The position numbers were made by a program, and so were the translations under genes. Positions 52,908-61,871 of a stretch of DNA of 64,000 nt are shown piece by piece. Numbering within the stretch: the stretch's first letter is position 1; every line of letters begins with the position of its first letter. This DNA is from a bacterium 0.1xD8-71 (lineage in GTDB: Bacteria > Bacillota > Clostridia > Lachnospirales > Lachnospiraceae), in NCBI GenBank assembly GCA_003612405.1, contig RAYR01000002.1:1-64000 (forward strand). The letters are read 5' to 3'. The notes below the pieces were generated by a model. That model was not told the origin of the DNA. It saw only the letters and a program-made list of their open reading frames with translations, and did not search any database.

Positions 52908-52938
52908 AAACAGCGGCCGAAGCATATCTCCGGCCGCT
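52908..52938 (-). terminator. Hairpin after the ABC permease gene
   Basis: On the minus strand AGCGGCCGG pairs with TCGGCCGCT across a 9-nt loop, followed by GTTTT. It ends the mglB-A-C transcript, 12 nt after the stop of the permease gene. Confidence 0.75.
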
Positions 52939-52950
52939 ATGTATAATCTC

Positions 52951-53940
52951 TTATTTCTTAGCAATATATTTCCTGATATCCAGCGAAATTGCCACAAAGA
53001 TTACAATACCGATAGCGATGTACTGCGCGTTCGCATCCACGCCCAGGTACTGAAGCGCTACCTTCAAAAGTTCAAAGACCGTTACACCGATCACAGCCGA
53101 GCTGACCCGGCCCCGGCCGCCTGTGACGGACACGCCGCCGATGGTACAGGCTGCAATAGCCTCCATCTCATAGCCGTATCCCAACTGCACCGAAGCGCCT
53201 CCTGACTTGGCGCCAAGCATAAATCCGGCAAGTCCATACATTGCAGCCGCCTTCATATAAATCAGAATCAATGTTAACTTTACCGGCACACCGGCCACTT
53301 CCGCCGCCTGCATATTGCCGCCGATCGCATACATATATTTGCCATGGCGCGTCATATTAAAAATAAACCACGTTATCGCCGCTACGATCACGGCAATCCA
53401 TATCAGATAATTAATCCCCAGAAACTTACCGCTTCCGATATCCGTATAAGCCTTCACATATCCTCCAAGGGGTGTAGCCTTCGTATAAATCATGGATATA
53501 CCATACACAATCTCCATCATTGCCAGCGTAGCAATAAAGGGCGGTACACTCAAATATGCGATAAAGAAACCCGTAACCGTTCCAAACAGTGCACAGATCA
53601 GCATTACAATGATCAGGGCAATAAAGGGATTGAGCGGTTCCATATCAGGAAAAAATTTATTGGAATAATCCATCTTTTGCAGCAGTGTGCCTGCAATACA
53701 GCCGCCAAAACCGATCATACGGCCGGCCGACAGGTCACATCCGGCAGTAATAACGCAGCCTGCGATACCCAGCGCTATTACAAGTCTCGCACTGATATTC
53801 ATCAGAATATTCATCAGGTTATTCGACGTAAAGAAATTATCCGATGTAAAACCGGTATAGATAACCAGGACAAACATAACGATGATAACGCCGTTATTGA
53901 TCAAAAAATCATTTAGTTTCTTTCGATTTATCTTTGCCAT
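52951..53940 (-). CDS. mglC: Galactoside-type ABC transporter permease
   Basis: 329 residues, about 10 membrane helices, typical of the BPD_transp_2 (RbsC/MglC) family. Visible: IVMFVLVIYTGFTSDNFFTS at the start, VITAGCDLSAGRMIGFGGCI, the coupling-loop region GVSVTGGRGRVSSAVIGVTV. It moves the sugar released by the binding protein across the membrane, driven by the ATPase just upstream (18 nt). The name follows the mgl order and homology by eye; other sugars are possible. Confidence 0.88.
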   Translation of the reverse strand: MAKINRKKLNDFLINNGVIIVMFVLVIYTGFTSDNFFTSNNLMNILMNISARLVIALGIAGCVITAGCDLSAGRMIGFGGCIAGTLLQKMDYSNKFFPDMEPLNPFIALIIVMLICALFGTVTGFFIAYLSVPPFIATLAMMEIVYGISMIYTKATPLGGYVKAYTDIGSGKFLGINYLIWIAVIVAAITWFIFNMTRHGKYMYAIGGNMQAAEVAGVPVKLTLILIYMKAAAMYGLAGFMLGAKSGGASVQLGYGYEMEAIAACTIGGVSVTGGRGRVSSAVIGVTVFELLKVALQYLGVDANAQYIAIGIVIFVAISLDIRKYIAKK

Positions 53941-53958
53941 TTTATTCTCCTCCCACCA

Positions 53959-55467
53959 TCAGAACTGCGTCGCAAACGCCATAACTTTTTCCTGTGTCAT
54001 CTCAGCCTGGTTCTCCAACTCACCCGTCAGTTTCCCGTTGCACATGACACAGATTCTGTCCGCCATGCCCAGAAGCTCCGGCATTTCCGACGAAATCATA
54101 ATAATCGCTTTGCCCTGCTTTGCCAGTGATCTCATGATTTCATAGATTTCATGTTTTGCACCTACGTCAATACCGCGGGTAGGTTCATCCATGATCAGGA
54201 TATCCGGATCGTTTGCCAGCCATCTGGATACGATAACCTTCTGCTGATTACCGCCGGAAAGATTAGAAATATGCTGTTTCATACTGGGGGTCTTAATGTT
54301 CAGCATCTTGATACTGTCATCCACTATTTTGTTGATTGTCTTATGATCAAGGATGAATTTTGCCAGCAGATTTTTTTTATAGACTGACACGCCCACATTA
54401 TCTTTTACAGAAAGACATCCGAAAATACCATTTCCCCTGCGGTCCTCCGTAATCAGTCCAACCCCTGCGTTCATGGCGTCAATGGGATGCTTGATCTTCA
54501 CTTTTTTACCGTGAATCAGAACTTCACCGGAAGCAACTTTCCGGATTCCGAAAATACCCTCCATCAATTCTGTCCGCTGAGCGCCTACCAGACCGCCAAA
54601 GCCGAGAATTTCTCCTTTGCGGAGTGTAAAACTCACATCCTGGAAAGAATTGCTGTGAATAGAACACAGATTCTTCACTTCCATCACTACCTCGCCTGTG
54701 TCCTGTGCTTTTTCCGGATAAATATTGGTCAGTTCACGGCCTACCATCTTTTCTATGATCTGATCTGTACTGAGCTCTTCAGCTCTCCAGGTTCCTACAT
54801 AGGTGCCGTCCCGCATAACCGTAATATCATCGGCAATGCGCTTGATCTCATCCATCTTATGAGAAATATATACCATGGTGACTCCCTTGTCCCGCAGGTC
54901 ATTCATAATGCGGAACAACGCTTCCACCTCATTGTCTGAAAGAGACGATGTGGGTTCATCAAAGATAACAACTTTGGCCTGCTGTGACACTGCCTTCGCA
55001 ATTTCCACAGACTGCATCTGCCCGATGGAAAGTGTGCCAAGCTGTGCTTTGGCCGGAAAGTCCATCTTCACTTCTTTTAACCACATCTCTGTATCTGCAT
55101 ACATCTTCTTATGGTCAACAACCTGTAACGGCCCGATTTTTTTCACAGGAAATCTGCCGAGATAAAGATTTTCTCCCACACTTCTTGCCAGTACAGGCTG
55201 TAGCTCCTGATGCACCATGGCAATACCATGCTTCATCGCTTCGTCCGGATTTCCAATCTCAATCTTCTGTCCATCCAGAATAATCTCACCCTGATCCATC
55301 TTATAGATACCAAACAGACATTTCATCAGTGTGGATTTTCCTGCTCCGTTCTCACCCATCAGAGCGTGAACGGTGCCTGGACGAAGAGACAGCTGTACAT
55401 TGTCCAGTGCTTTTACACCAGGGAATGACTTGCAGATTCCCTTAAGCTCCAGTTTATAGTCAGCCAT
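53959..55467 (-). CDS. mglA: Galactoside-type ABC transporter ATPase (two-domain)
   Basis: 502 residues with two ABC modules. First: Walker A GENGAGKST, signature LSIGQMQSVEIAKAV, Walker B VVIFDEPTSSL. Second: degenerate Walker A (GGLVGAQRTELM), signature LSGGNQQKVIVSRWL, Walker B ILIMDEPTRGID. This is the MglA/RbsA architecture. Same operon as the permease and the binding protein, separated from mglB by a terminator-like hairpin that should lower ATPase transcription relative to the binding protein. Confidence 0.93.
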   Translation of the reverse strand: MADYKLELKGICKSFPGVKALDNVQLSLRPGTVHALMGENGAGKSTLMKCLFGIYKMDQGEIILDGQKIEIGNPDEAMKHGIAMVHQELQPVLARSVGENLYLGRFPVKKIGPLQVVDHKKMYADTEMWLKEVKMDFPAKAQLGTLSIGQMQSVEIAKAVSQQAKVVIFDEPTSSLSDNEVEALFRIMNDLRDKGVTMVYISHKMDEIKRIADDITVMRDGTYVGTWRAEELSTDQIIEKMVGRELTNIYPEKAQDTGEVVMEVKNLCSIHSNSFQDVSFTLRKGEILGFGGLVGAQRTELMEGIFGIRKVASGEVLIHGKKVKIKHPIDAMNAGVGLITEDRRGNGIFGCLSVKDNVGVSVYKKNLLAKFILDHKTINKIVDDSIKMLNIKTPSMKQHISNLSGGNQQKVIVSRWLANDPDILIMDEPTRGIDVGAKHEIYEIMRSLAKQGKAIIMISSEMPELLGMADRICVMCNGKLTGELENQAEMTQEKVMAFATQF

Positions 55468-55495
55468 TTTACCCCTCCTTCTATACCTTCTTTAC

Positions 55496-55531
55496 AAAAA
55501 GGTGCGGATGCGCCACCGCATCACCCGCACC
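55496..55531 (-). terminator. Hairpin between mglB and mglA (attenuator-like)
   Basis: On the minus strand GGTGCGG...TGCG pairs with CGCA...CCGCACC around a short loop and is followed by TTTTT. It lies 37 nt after mglB. Such partial terminators explain higher expression of the binding protein. Confidence 0.8.
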
Positions 55532-55568
55532 ATATTACTTCCTGTCCGATGTGAATCAACTATCGGAA

Positions 55569-56693
55569 TTATTTCACCATATCAAGAACTTCCTGTGCCT
55601 TATCCTGTGTAACCTTCACATAGTCACAACCGATATAATGCTCGTTGCCTTTACCTGTCAGGTAATTGATTGCTGCATCTGCCGCACTGTGGGACTGTGA
55701 GAAATGATCGTTAAATACTGTACCTGTCATGGTTCCTGCCAGTACATTCTCAAGTGCCTCGGACAGAGCATCCACACCTACCAGATAGATATCCTCGCCG
55801 ACTGTACGGTCTGCTGCCTGGATTGCCTGTAATGCACCAAGAGCCATAGCGTCGTTGTTACAAAATACAACTTCTACATCATTGCCATACTGTGCAAGTG
55901 CGTTTGCCACAATCGCCTGTGCCTGATCCTGCTGCCAGTTACCTACCTGGTCACTGAGACATTCCACTTCCCATCCTGCATCTGTAAGAGCCTTAACGGA
56001 GAACTCGGTACGATACTGTGCATCTACGTTCTCGGGGTCACCCTCTACCATGATGTAATCTACTTTGCCGTTGCCATTCATGTCAACCTTGTCAATACCA
56101 AGATCTACGATCATCTCGCCCTGGAAAGTACCGGACTGACGAGCATCACAGCCTACATAAGTAACATCCCAGTTATTATCAACCCATCTCTGCTCTTCGT
56201 CAGCTACCGGCTCACGATTGATGTATACCAGCGGGATACCTGCTCCCACAACCTTATCTGTGATGGTCTCTGCGGAAGAGGAGTTAACCGGGTTAATGAT
56301 CAGCACATCAACGCCCTCTGCGATGAAGTTATCAATCTGTCCGGACTGGGTTGCCTGGTCGTTTGCACCGTCAACGATATTGATGTTGTCTTTGCTGAAT
56401 CCCTGTGCGATCAGGTAATTCTCCAGTTCCGTACGGAACAGGGTCATGAAGTTATCAGAGAACTGATAAATACACACGCCAACCTTCTTGTCTGCAAGAC
56501 TGTCAGATGCTTCTGCTGCCGGCGCCTCTGCCGCGGGTGCCTCTGCCGCAGGCTCCTCTGCTGCCGGTGCCTCTGCCGCGGGCTCCTCTGCTGCCGGTGC
56601 TGCCGCGGGCTGCTCATTGCTGCCGCCGCATCCTGTCAAAACGGTTGCCATCATCGCTGTTGCAAGAATAGCGCTCAAAAGTTTCTTTTTCAT
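55569..56693 (-). CDS. mglB: Galactose/methyl-galactoside-binding lipoprotein
   Basis: 374 residues. Signal peptide with lipobox VLTGC, then a low-complexity linker of repeated EAPAAEEPAA units (about residues 28-62), which may reach through the wall. The mature domain is MglB-like: KKVGVCIYQFSDNFMTLFRT, LIINPVNSSSAET, LVYINREPVADEEQRW, VEVVFCNNDAMALGALQAI and YLVGVDAL. First gene of the transport operon. A GGGAGG site precedes the ATG. A 17-bp palindrome carrying a TATAAT lies 38 nt upstream. Confidence 0.92.
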   Translation of the reverse strand: MKKKLLSAILATAMMATVLTGCGGSNEQPAAAPAAEEPAAEAPAAEEPAAEAPAAEAPAAEASDSLADKKVGVCIYQFSDNFMTLFRTELENYLIAQGFSKDNINIVDGANDQATQSGQIDNFIAEGVDVLIINPVNSSSAETITDKVVGAGIPLVYINREPVADEEQRWVDNNWDVTYVGCDARQSGTFQGEMIVDLGIDKVDMNGNGKVDYIMVEGDPENVDAQYRTEFSVKALTDAGWEVECLSDQVGNWQQDQAQAIVANALAQYGNDVEVVFCNNDAMALGALQAIQAADRTVGEDIYLVGVDALSEALENVLAGTMTGTVFNDHFSQSHSAADAAINYLTGKGNEHYIGCDYVKVTQDKAQEVLDMVK

Positions 56694-56730
56694 TTTCTAC
56701 CTCCCTGAAAATTGTTTTGTACTACGTTGC

Positions 56731-56747
56731 ATTGTTATTATAACAAT
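56731..56747 (-). promoter_or_regulatory. Palindrome over the putative mglB -10 region
   Basis: ATTGTTATTATAACAAT is a perfect 8-1-8 palindrome; on the minus strand it contains TATAAT. It lies 38 nt before the mglB ATG. No good -35 is seen 17 bp upstream, which fits an activated promoter (YesN-type), or it is an operator. Role inferred. Confidence 0.5.
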
Positions 56748-56934
56748 CCCTTTTTTCTAAAAACATAGAATATCCTTCTGTCTACCTATAAAATCCTTTC
56801 ATTTTTTTGTATAGATTGTGCATTTATAATAAATGCAACGGTAAATATATGTACATTATGCACATATTGAAAGAGGGAAGAAATCTCCTTCCGATAGATT
56901 TCTTACCTCTTCTTACTGTTTCATTGTTATGTTA

Positions 56935-57429
56935 TTACTTTTCCCATGAAAGCCGGTGCAGATCTCCCTCCAGCTGCATATCCATAAAGCGATTCTGCCT
57001 GAGCGCTTCATACAAGACCACTGCCACAGAATTGGCCAGATTTAACGACCGTATCTCATCCAGCATCGGAATCCGGATACAGCACTCCGGGTTTGCCGCC
57101 AGTATTTCTTCCGGAATCCCGGCGCTCTCTTTCCCGAACATAATATAATCATCGGGACCGAAAGACACCTCGGAATAGACCTGCCTTGCCTTTGTGGTAG
57201 CAAACCAGACCTTAACCCCCGGATGCCTCTCCTGAAACTCCTGATAGTTGATATAGCGCGTCACATCCAGATGTTCCCAGTAATCCATGCCCGCCCGTTT
57301 GATCGATTTCTCATCAAGCCGAAATCCCAGCGGTTCGATCAGATGAAGCGCCGTACCCGTTGCTACACAGGTACGGCCGATATTTCCTGTATTGGCCGGA
57401 ATCTCCGGCTGATGTAAGATGATATTCAT
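56935..57429 (-). CDS. trmL: tRNA (cytidine/uridine-2'-O)-methyltransferase TrmL
   Basis: 164 residues, the normal length. SPOUT signatures: IILHQPEIPANTGNIGRTC at the N-terminus, MFGKESAGIPEEIL, and the C-terminal knot IPMLDEIRSLNLANSVAVVL. TrmL methylates the wobble nucleotide 34 of tRNA-Leu isoacceptors. Starts 8 nt after the aminotransferase stop, in the same direction. Confidence 0.95.
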   Translation of the reverse strand: MNIILHQPEIPANTGNIGRTCVATGTALHLIEPLGFRLDEKSIKRAGMDYWEHLDVTRYINYQEFQERHPGVKVWFATTKARQVYSEVSFGPDDYIMFGKESAGIPEEILAANPECCIRIPMLDEIRSLNLANSVAVVLYEALRQNRFMDMQLEGDLHRLSWEK

Positions 57430-57437
57430 AGTATGTT

Positions 57438-58610
57438 CTACTTCTTTTCAGCCCGCAGCCTTTCCACAAAATCTGCCAGTTTCCCGATTGCCAGTTTCAG
57501 ATTATCCAGAGAATAAGCGTAGGAAATCCGCAGATATCCTTCGCCGCAGTCACCGAAAGCCGTACCCGGCACCACAGCCACCTTCTCTTCCTCCAGGAAG
57601 CGGTTGGCAAACTCTTCACTGGTCATCCCAAATTCTTTAATACAAGGAAACACATAGAATGCTCCGAAAGGTTCAAAACATTCCAGCCCCATCTCCTGAA
57701 AGGCATGCATCAGATAGCGCCTTCTCTGGTTGTAGGCTGTCCGCATCTCCAACACATCCGGATCACCATTGCGCAGAGCCTCTACTGCCGCATACTGGCT
57801 TGTGGTGGGCGCGCACATAATCGCAAACTGATGGAGTTTCACCATCTGCTCCAAAATCACTCTGGGGCCGCAGGCATAGCCCAATCTCCAGCCTGTCATG
57901 GCATAGGCTTTGGAAAACCCATTGATCAGAATGGTTCTCTCCTGCATACCCTCAATCTCCACAATGGATACATGCTTCTCTTTGTAGGTCAGCTCCGCAT
58001 AAATCTCATCAGACATCACAAGGATGTCATGCCTCCTGATCACTTCCGCAATCTCTTCCAGATCTTTCCGCTCCATAATGGCACCCGTCGGATTGTTCGG
58101 GAAAGGAAGAATCAGAATCTTAGTCCTGTCTGTAATGGCATCTTCCAGTTCCTTGGCTGTCAGCCGGAACTCATTCTCCGCTTTCAACTCAATGATAACC
58201 GGTACGCCGCCGGCCATAATGGCACAGGGCTCATAGGAGACAAAACTGGGTTGCGGAATCAGCACCTCGTCTCCCGGATTGATCACGGCCCGCAGTCCGA
58301 TATCAATGGCCTCGGAACCTCCCACCGTAATTAACACTTCATGTAACGGGTCATAGGTAACGCCCTGTTTTCTTTTCATGTAATGGCATATTTCTTCCCG
58401 CAGTTCTTTCAGTCCGCTGTTGGATGTATAGAAGGTACGCCCTTTTTCCAGCGAATAGATACCCTCGTCCCTGATATGCCAGGGCGTATCAAAATCCGGT
58501 TCACCCACGCCGAGAGAAAGCGCGTCTTCCATCTCACTGACAATATCAAAGAATTTCCGGATACCTGAAGGCTTCAGGTTTACTGCCTGTCTTGATAACA
58601 AATCCCTCAC
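57438..58610 (-). CDS. PLP-dependent aminotransferase (class I/II)
   Basis: 390 residues. PLP-binding lysine in LINGFSKAYAMTGWRLGY, upstream FPNNPTGAIM and VMSDEIYAELTY, and a C-terminal arginine region GEGYLRISYAYS. Matches aromatic or alanine-type aminotransferases of Clostridia. The start overlaps the Lrp gene end by 4 nt, so the regulator probably controls it. Substrate not certain. Confidence 0.92.
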   Translation of the reverse strand: MRDLLSRQAVNLKPSGIRKFFDIVSEMEDALSLGVGEPDFDTPWHIRDEGIYSLEKGRTFYTSNSGLKELREEICHYMKRKQGVTYDPLHEVLITVGGSEAIDIGLRAVINPGDEVLIPQPSFVSYEPCAIMAGGVPVIIELKAENEFRLTAKELEDAITDRTKILILPFPNNPTGAIMERKDLEEIAEVIRRHDILVMSDEIYAELTYKEKHVSIVEIEGMQERTILINGFSKAYAMTGWRLGYACGPRVILEQMVKLHQFAIMCAPTTSQYAAVEALRNGDPDVLEMRTAYNQRRRYLMHAFQEMGLECFEPFGAFYVFPCIKEFGMTSEEFANRFLEEEKVAVVPGTAFGDCGEGYLRISYAYSLDNLKLAIGKLADFVERLRAEKK

Positions 58611-59089
58611 GGTGTCACCTTCTCTCTTGTATCTTCATATTTTTTAGCCAGAATCGTCCCGTGATCCTTATATTTCTTGAGAATAAAATGCGTGGCCGTA
58701 CTTAAGACGGAATCCAGTGTTGACAGTTTATCAGACACAAATCCGGAAATCTCTTTCAAAGATTTGCCCTCCAGGGTAACGAGCAGGTCATAGCCTCCGG
58801 AAATCAAATATACGGAAGTCACTTCCGGATATTTATAGATGCGCTCCGCAATATTGTCAAATCCCTGTCCTCTCTGTGGTGTCACCCGCACCTCGATCAA
58901 GGCGGAAACCTTCTCGATGGAAGTCTTTTCCCAGTCAATCATGGTATGATATCCACAGATAATCCCCTCCTTCTCCATGGCCTCCAGTTCGTTGACCACA
59001 TCAATCTCCTCGGCGCCAAGGATCACTGCCAGTTCCTTTAAATCAATACGGCTGTTTCTCTCCACAATCGCCAACAATTCTTCTCTCAT
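58607..59089 (-). CDS. Lrp/AsnC-family transcriptional regulator
   Basis: 160 residues. HTH at the N-terminus (IDLKELAVILGAEEIDVVNE, then KEGIICGYHTMIDW) and a RAM ligand-binding domain (VSALIEVRVTPQRGQGFDNI, VTSVYLISGGYDLLVTLEGK). It should respond to an amino acid. Overlaps the aminotransferase start by 4 nt. Preceded by the AIR-synthase-like gene at 19 nt. Confidence 0.92.
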   Translation of the reverse strand: MREELLAIVERNSRIDLKELAVILGAEEIDVVNELEAMEKEGIICGYHTMIDWEKTSIEKVSALIEVRVTPQRGQGFDNIAERIYKYPEVTSVYLISGGYDLLVTLEGKSLKEISGFVSDKLSTLDSVLSTATHFILKKYKDHGTILAKKYEDTREKVTP

Positions 59090-59108
59090 GATTCTTATTC
59101 CTCCTTAT

Positions 59109-60095
59109 TTACTGAAAGATATGATACATCTGATCTGTCTTCGGCATGTCTAAGAAGCGCTTTTCTTCCCCATGATATAAGACTCTGTCATGGCTGTCAG
59201 TGATCTTGCCGACTACTACTGCGGGTATCTTTGCCCCGGCAAGATCCATGACCAGCTTCTCCCCATCCCATGCTGTCATCAACAGACAACCACCCGACAG
59301 AAGCTCATAGGGATTCAACTCAAAATACTCACAGATCTCTATAGTCTCCTGCCGCACAGGTAATTTCTTAAGATGAACATTCAGTCCAACGCCTGCCCCG
59401 GATGCCATCTCCCACAGGGCTGCAAAGATTCCTCCCCGCGAGACATCGTGCATACCGCAAACGCCGGACTTCACGGCGGTGGCGGCCTCCGGTATGATGG
59501 ACAGATATCTGTCATAATCAGCTGCATCTTCTATCATGCGCATGGGAAATCTCTTGCTGAGTTTCTCCCGATGGCATTTTGCAAGCCGGGCGGTTCCTTC
59601 CAGCCCGATCCATTTGCTCACCACAATATCCTGTCCTGCTGCAACTCCCGACAGCCGCTTTGCCTGCGCGGCGTCCCTGTGCCCTACACCGGTTACCGTC
59701 ATCACAGGTTCTCTGACCACCGGTGTCACCTCCGTATGCCCTCCCAGGATATCCACATGCAGCGCATTGCATATCTCCTGCACCTGCTCCATCAGGCCTG
59801 CAAGTTCTGCCTCCTCAGTCTCCTCCGGTAAAAGAAGCGCCAGAAGTACGCCTAAAGGTTCTGCGCCCGCCACAGCCACATTATTGAGAGCCATGGGAAC
59901 CGCATACCGCCCAAGTTCTGCAAGCGGCGCCGTCACCGGCGTTGTAGACAACACAGTTTCCATGCCTTCCTTATGCGCTAAAATGGCGCAGTCTTTCCCT
60001 ATCCCTGCGCCACTGATCACTTCTTCCCTGTATGTCTTTATCTTTCTGAGGACGGAACGTTTTAATACGTTCTCCGATATTTTCCCTTGTCTCAT
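59109..60095 (-). CDS. AIR-synthase-related (HypE/PurM/ThiL-like) protein
   Basis: 328 residues from the ATG at 60095; the frame is open further upstream only through the VanW-family gene's Ala/Pro-rich 3' end and reads as an Arg-rich shadow there. Core motifs: GAGIGKDCAIL, PMALNNVAVAGAEPLGVLLA, VDILGGHTEVTP, GMHDVSRGGIFAALWEMASG. This fold binds ATP and a phosphorylated intermediate; HypE itself makes the cyanide ligand of hydrogenase. No hyp gene is near, so the reaction here is unknown. Directly after the VanW gene. Confidence 0.85.
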   Translation of the reverse strand: MRQGKISENVLKRSVLRKIKTYREEVISGAGIGKDCAILAHKEGMETVLSTTPVTAPLAELGRYAVPMALNNVAVAGAEPLGVLLALLLPEETEEAELAGLMEQVQEICNALHVDILGGHTEVTPVVREPVMTVTGVGHRDAAQAKRLSGVAAGQDIVVSKWIGLEGTARLAKCHREKLSKRFPMRMIEDAADYDRYLSIIPEAATAVKSGVCGMHDVSRGGIFAALWEMASGAGVGLNVHLKKLPVRQETIEICEYFELNPYELLSGGCLLMTAWDGEKLVMDLAGAKIPAVVVGKITDSHDRVLYHGEEKRFLDMPKTDQMYHIFQ

Positions 60096-60123
60096 GTTCT
60101 CTAATCCAACGATTCCTGAATAC

Positions 60124-61668
60124 TTACTGTACCGGCACTTCCGCCGGAGGCAGTTCCTGCGCCGGTGTTTCCATCGGCGGTACTCCCTGCGCCATGGCCG
60201 CCGCTGCCGCGTCTGCCTGTGCCTGCGCTGCTGCCGCCGCATCCTTGTAAGCTTTCGACACAGCCTTGACCTCATCTACACTGTTGGTCGCCACGGCCGC
60301 CATAACGGCATTATAAATGTTCGGATCTGCTGTGGCCACTCCCACGGTTGCGCTTCTGGGCGCCTTCATATAAGAACTGCTGTTGACCTGTTCACGGCTT
60401 ACTTCCACGCCGTTCTCTTTCACAACCTTCCACAGCTGCGCCTTATAACCCACATGGGCAGACTGCACCACACAATACCCGACCGGCAGGGAAGCATCTG
60501 TATAAATCACTTCCGTGTCAGGCACTGTCCGCTCCAGCACAACACTCTCATAGATAACCTCCCGGCTGCTGTCCCTGTCTTCCACCCCATAGATGGTAAA
60601 CGTAATCTTCTTCTCCGGCGTTGTAACGCCTTCAATATAAATGGGATATTCCCGGTTATTCTTAAACTTGAAGTCCTTGCCGGAAGACTCCGCAATCGCA
60701 GCGTCCGCCGAAGGATCCACATAGGTAACGATCATGGAATGATTATAGCGCTCCGTCACTTCAAGTTCCGCCCGAAGCACTGCATTATACAATGTGGTGG
60801 ATACCTGACAGATACCGCCGCCCAGGCTGTCTACCACCTGGCCATTCAGATAGGAACCTGCCATATAGTAACCGTTTGCCTCCGTAAAAGGCGCAACGGC
60901 CTCATAAGCAGAAAATTCTTCACCCGGGTACAATAATGTGCCATTGATCAGACTGCATCCATTGGCCACATTGGCGCTTCTCGAGCCGCCGGAAGTGGAA
61001 TAACTGGTGGTAAAAGTCCCCAACACATCCTTGACCTGCGCAAGATTCTCCGCCGTCCCCTGCGGTTCATCCACCTTGACTACCAAATCCACATCACAGG
61101 CATTTCCATCCCACTCCTGTGTCAGATAATCATATACCGAATCCACGGAAGCTGCTGTGTCAATCACCTTGCCCACCTCGCCTTCCGTAATCTGAAACCC
61201 TTCTTCTGTCTTGGTGAGTGTGGCATTGACAGCCTCTTTATTATACTGTTCGGCATTTTCTTCAATCAAAGACCGAATCTTATTTTTATCAAACCCAAAA
61301 CTGACCTGATAGACTTTATTCTGATGTTCCAAGTCTTTCAACTCTTTATAACAACGCAGAATATCCCCGTCTCTTCCAAAGCTTGCCACTTCGTCAAGAA
61401 TCTCTTCATTTCCCCACTTAAGACCAAGATCCGCGGCGGATGCCTCAATCGTCCCTTCCTCCTCAATGTGAAGCGCAATCTTCACATCAGCAAAAGAACT
61501 GACATATTCTTCAATCTCTTTCCTTGCCTCTTCCGCCGACTTATCCGACAGATCAATGTCATTGACATAGATACCCCTCTGAATGACATTTTCCCTGGCC
61601 TGAACCGGCATACCCATCAGTAACACCGTCAGACAAGTCGCACATGACAGCCCGAATAATTTCTTCAT
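60124..61668 (-). CDS. VanW-family secreted protein
   Basis: 514 residues from the ATG at 61668 with GAGAGGGG upstream. Signal peptide (KKLFGLSCATCLTVLLMGMP, then QARENV). Two peptidoglycan-binding-4-like parts follow, then a VanW domain near 240-370 (NVANGCSLINGTLLYPGEEF, LGGGICQVSTTLYNAVLRAE). The last 70 residues are rich in Ala/Gln/Pro, perhaps wall-spanning. VanW proteins are common in Gram-positive bacteria and their biochemical role is not settled. Operon-like with the AIR-synthase-like gene 28 nt downstream. Confidence 0.9.
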   Translation of the reverse strand: MKKLFGLSCATCLTVLLMGMPVQARENVIQRGIYVNDIDLSDKSAEEARKEIEEYVSSFADVKIALHIEEEGTIEASAADLGLKWGNEEILDEVASFGRDGDILRCYKELKDLEHQNKVYQVSFGFDKNKIRSLIEENAEQYNKEAVNATLTKTEEGFQITEGEVGKVIDTAASVDSVYDYLTQEWDGNACDVDLVVKVDEPQGTAENLAQVKDVLGTFTTSYSTSGGSRSANVANGCSLINGTLLYPGEEFSAYEAVAPFTEANGYYMAGSYLNGQVVDSLGGGICQVSTTLYNAVLRAELEVTERYNHSMIVTYVDPSADAAIAESSGKDFKFKNNREYPIYIEGVTTPEKKITFTIYGVEDRDSSREVIYESVVLERTVPDTEVIYTDASLPVGYCVVQSAHVGYKAQLWKVVKENGVEVSREQVNSSSYMKAPRSATVGVATADPNIYNAVMAAVATNSVDEVKAVSKAYKDAAAAAQAQADAAAAAMAQGVPPMETPAQELPPAEVPVQ

Positions 61669-61738
61669 ACGACCCCTCTCTCCCCACAGGAATTGCCTGC
61701 CCGGAGAATCTGTGATAAAATAAATCTGGCCTTCCACT

Positions 61739-61834
61739 CTACAGTACACCCACAATCAGCGGAATAACCATGGCCAGAACAACAATAATAATGATAATGG
61801 AAGAAATAATCTTCCTTGTTTTTCTGTTAAACAT
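61739..61834 (-). CDS. Single-helix membrane peptide (31 aa)
   Basis: Translated by hand: MFNRKTRKIISSIIIIIVVL and AMVIPLIVGVL. A GGAGGG site lies 8 nt before the ATG. A basic N-terminus and one 22-residue hydrophobic stretch make a typical small membrane protein. It lies 70 nt upstream of the VanW gene start, same strand, so probably part of that transcript. Function unknown. Confidence 0.75.
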   Translation of the reverse strand: MFNRKTRKIISSIIIIIVVLAMVIPLIVGVL

Positions 61835-61871
61835 TCCATAAACCCTCCACACTTACTGAAAGGAATTATAT

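Noticed and set aside
59109-60275. Arg-rich N-terminal 60 residues for the AIR-synthase-like protein
   Set aside because: This part is the shadow of the Ala/Pro-rich VanW C-terminus; the ATG at 60095 gives the family start.
59536-60936. Long plus-strand frame of 466 codons
   Set aside because: It is the antisense of the AIR-synthase-like and VanW genes, with Cys/Arg/His-rich composition and no domain.
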